From assembly GCA_019314105.1 (NCBI GenBank), contig JAFCZY010000132.1, positions 1 through 5,999 of the forward strand: a stretch of DNA of 5,999 nucleotides. The letters run 5' to 3'. Below, piece after piece: positions 5,548 to 5,999 of this stretch (position 1 is its first letter; each line of letters begins with the position of its first letter). The stretch comes from Deltaproteobacteria bacterium. GTDB taxonomy: Bacteria; Desulfobacterota; Desulfobacteria; Desulfobacterales; Desulfobacteraceae. A program made the translations under genes and the position numbers. Below the pieces are notes generated by a model. It had not been told where the DNA came from. It made no database searches and saw nothing but the letters and a program-made list of their open reading frames with translations.

Positions 5548-5999
5548 ATGATCCGGCAATGGTATGAACCTTTAAATTTTTCTGAGTGGCTGAGAAGAAC
5601 CTTTTCTTTTCTAAATATTGCAGTTTTTATTATTACAGCTACTTTTATTTTTTCTGAATTCAGGTTTGACTGGGTTGAAAATCTTGTCGGCTCTTATCTT
5701 ACCTCCACAAATGAGTTTCGTCCTGAAACAGGCGCTATCTGGGAGACGGGAAAACAAACCTCCAATGCCCATGAATACCTGAATAAGATTATCAATAAGA
5801 AAGAGGATACCCGGCAAAATGTTTATCAGGCATCCACTTTTTCCGATCTTGCTTCAGGTGTTTCGCCGGGGGAGTGGGTTACACTGGAGAAACAGCAGTT
5901 TAAAACACTTTATCTGACCCTTGAAAAATCAACAGCTTTAAAAATTATTGAACCGGCGCAACTGGTCTGGTTGTTGAATGGCAGCTCTCTTGACAGGAT
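5548..5999 (+). CDS. Unrecognised single-pass membrane protein, 3' end cut by window
   Basis: An open frame from 5548 runs to the right edge without a stop; 150 codons are visible. I do not recognise the family. A short N-terminal cytoplasmic segment (1-17, with RR at 16-17) is followed by one hydrophobic helix (about 18-36, FSFLNIAVFIITATFIF) and then a soluble region of at least 115 residues without cysteines, presumably periplasmic by the positive-inside rule. Later stretches such as GEWVTLEKQQFKTLYLTLEKS (108-128) and a hydrophobic patch around LVWLL (139-143) show no catalytic motif. No in-frame ATG, GTG or TTG lies between the upstream stop and 5548, so this start is forced, yet the Shine-Dalgarno is weak (AAGA at 5537-5540; a better AAGGA at 5521-5525 is over 20 nt away). 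It lies 26 bp after the receiver-like gene and is probably in the same transcript. An envelope partner of the pilus system is possible but is only inferred from position. Confidence 0.7.
   Translation, partial: MIRQWYEPLNFSEWLRRTFSFLNIAVFIITATFIFSEFRFDWVENLVGSYLTSTNEFRPETGAIWETGKQTSNAHEYLNKIINKKEDTRQNVYQASTFSDLASGVSPGEWVTLEKQQFKTLYLTLEKSTALKIIEPAQLVWLLNGSSLDR

Noticed and set aside
5611..5817. Minus-strand 68-codon frame near the right edge
   Set aside because: The opposite frame continues open from 5548 to the window edge with a clear membrane helix, so this is likely a shadow.

Overview
The window looks like a chromosomal segment of an anaerobic, moderately AT-rich member of the Desulfobacterota, most like a Desulfobacteraceae-type sulfate reducer. 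This is inferred from gene content and protein style: a tungsten-type aldehyde:ferredoxin oxidoreductase next to a YggT/DivIVA pair and two type IV pilus retraction ATPases. No rRNA or other taxonomic marker is present, so the assignment is an inference.

Layout. Positions 1-1711 (minus strand) hold the first 570 codons of an aldehyde:ferredoxin oxidoreductase (AOR) that runs off the left edge. A 210-bp divergent intergenic region (1712-1921) follows. It carries a good sigma70-like promoter reading left into the AOR gene, a perfect 15-bp palindrome over the -10/start region of that promoter, and a weaker candidate promoter reading right. From 1922 to the right edge everything is on the plus strand with short gaps: yggT-family membrane protein (1922-2221), DivIVA-domain coiled-coil protein (2241-2741), a REP-like imperfect hairpin in the 70-bp gap, pilT (2812-3894), a pilU-like pilT paralogue (3932-5095), a degenerate receiver-like protein (5099-5521) and the start of an unrecognised single-pass membrane protein (5548 to the edge).

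How the genes may work together. The six plus-strand genes have gaps of 19, 70, 37, 3 and 26 bp and no convincing terminator between them, so they could form one transcription unit. The content is suggestive: a DivIVA homologue that keeps the membrane-binding Phe17-Arg18 pair (a pole/septum curvature marker), two retraction motors, a receiver-like protein and a membrane protein with a large soluble domain. A pole-associated module for type IV pilus retraction or twitching is a reasonable hypothesis, but only the linkage is visible here. The AOR gene is divergent, seems to have its own regulation, and is probably metabolically unrelated.

No tRNA, rRNA, CRISPR array, insertion sequence or clearly foreign segment was seen. 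Most of the window is conventional. The points most worth a second look are the polarity/retraction gene linkage, the uncharacterised receiver-like and membrane genes, the palindromic operator candidate, and the cysteine pattern of the AOR.
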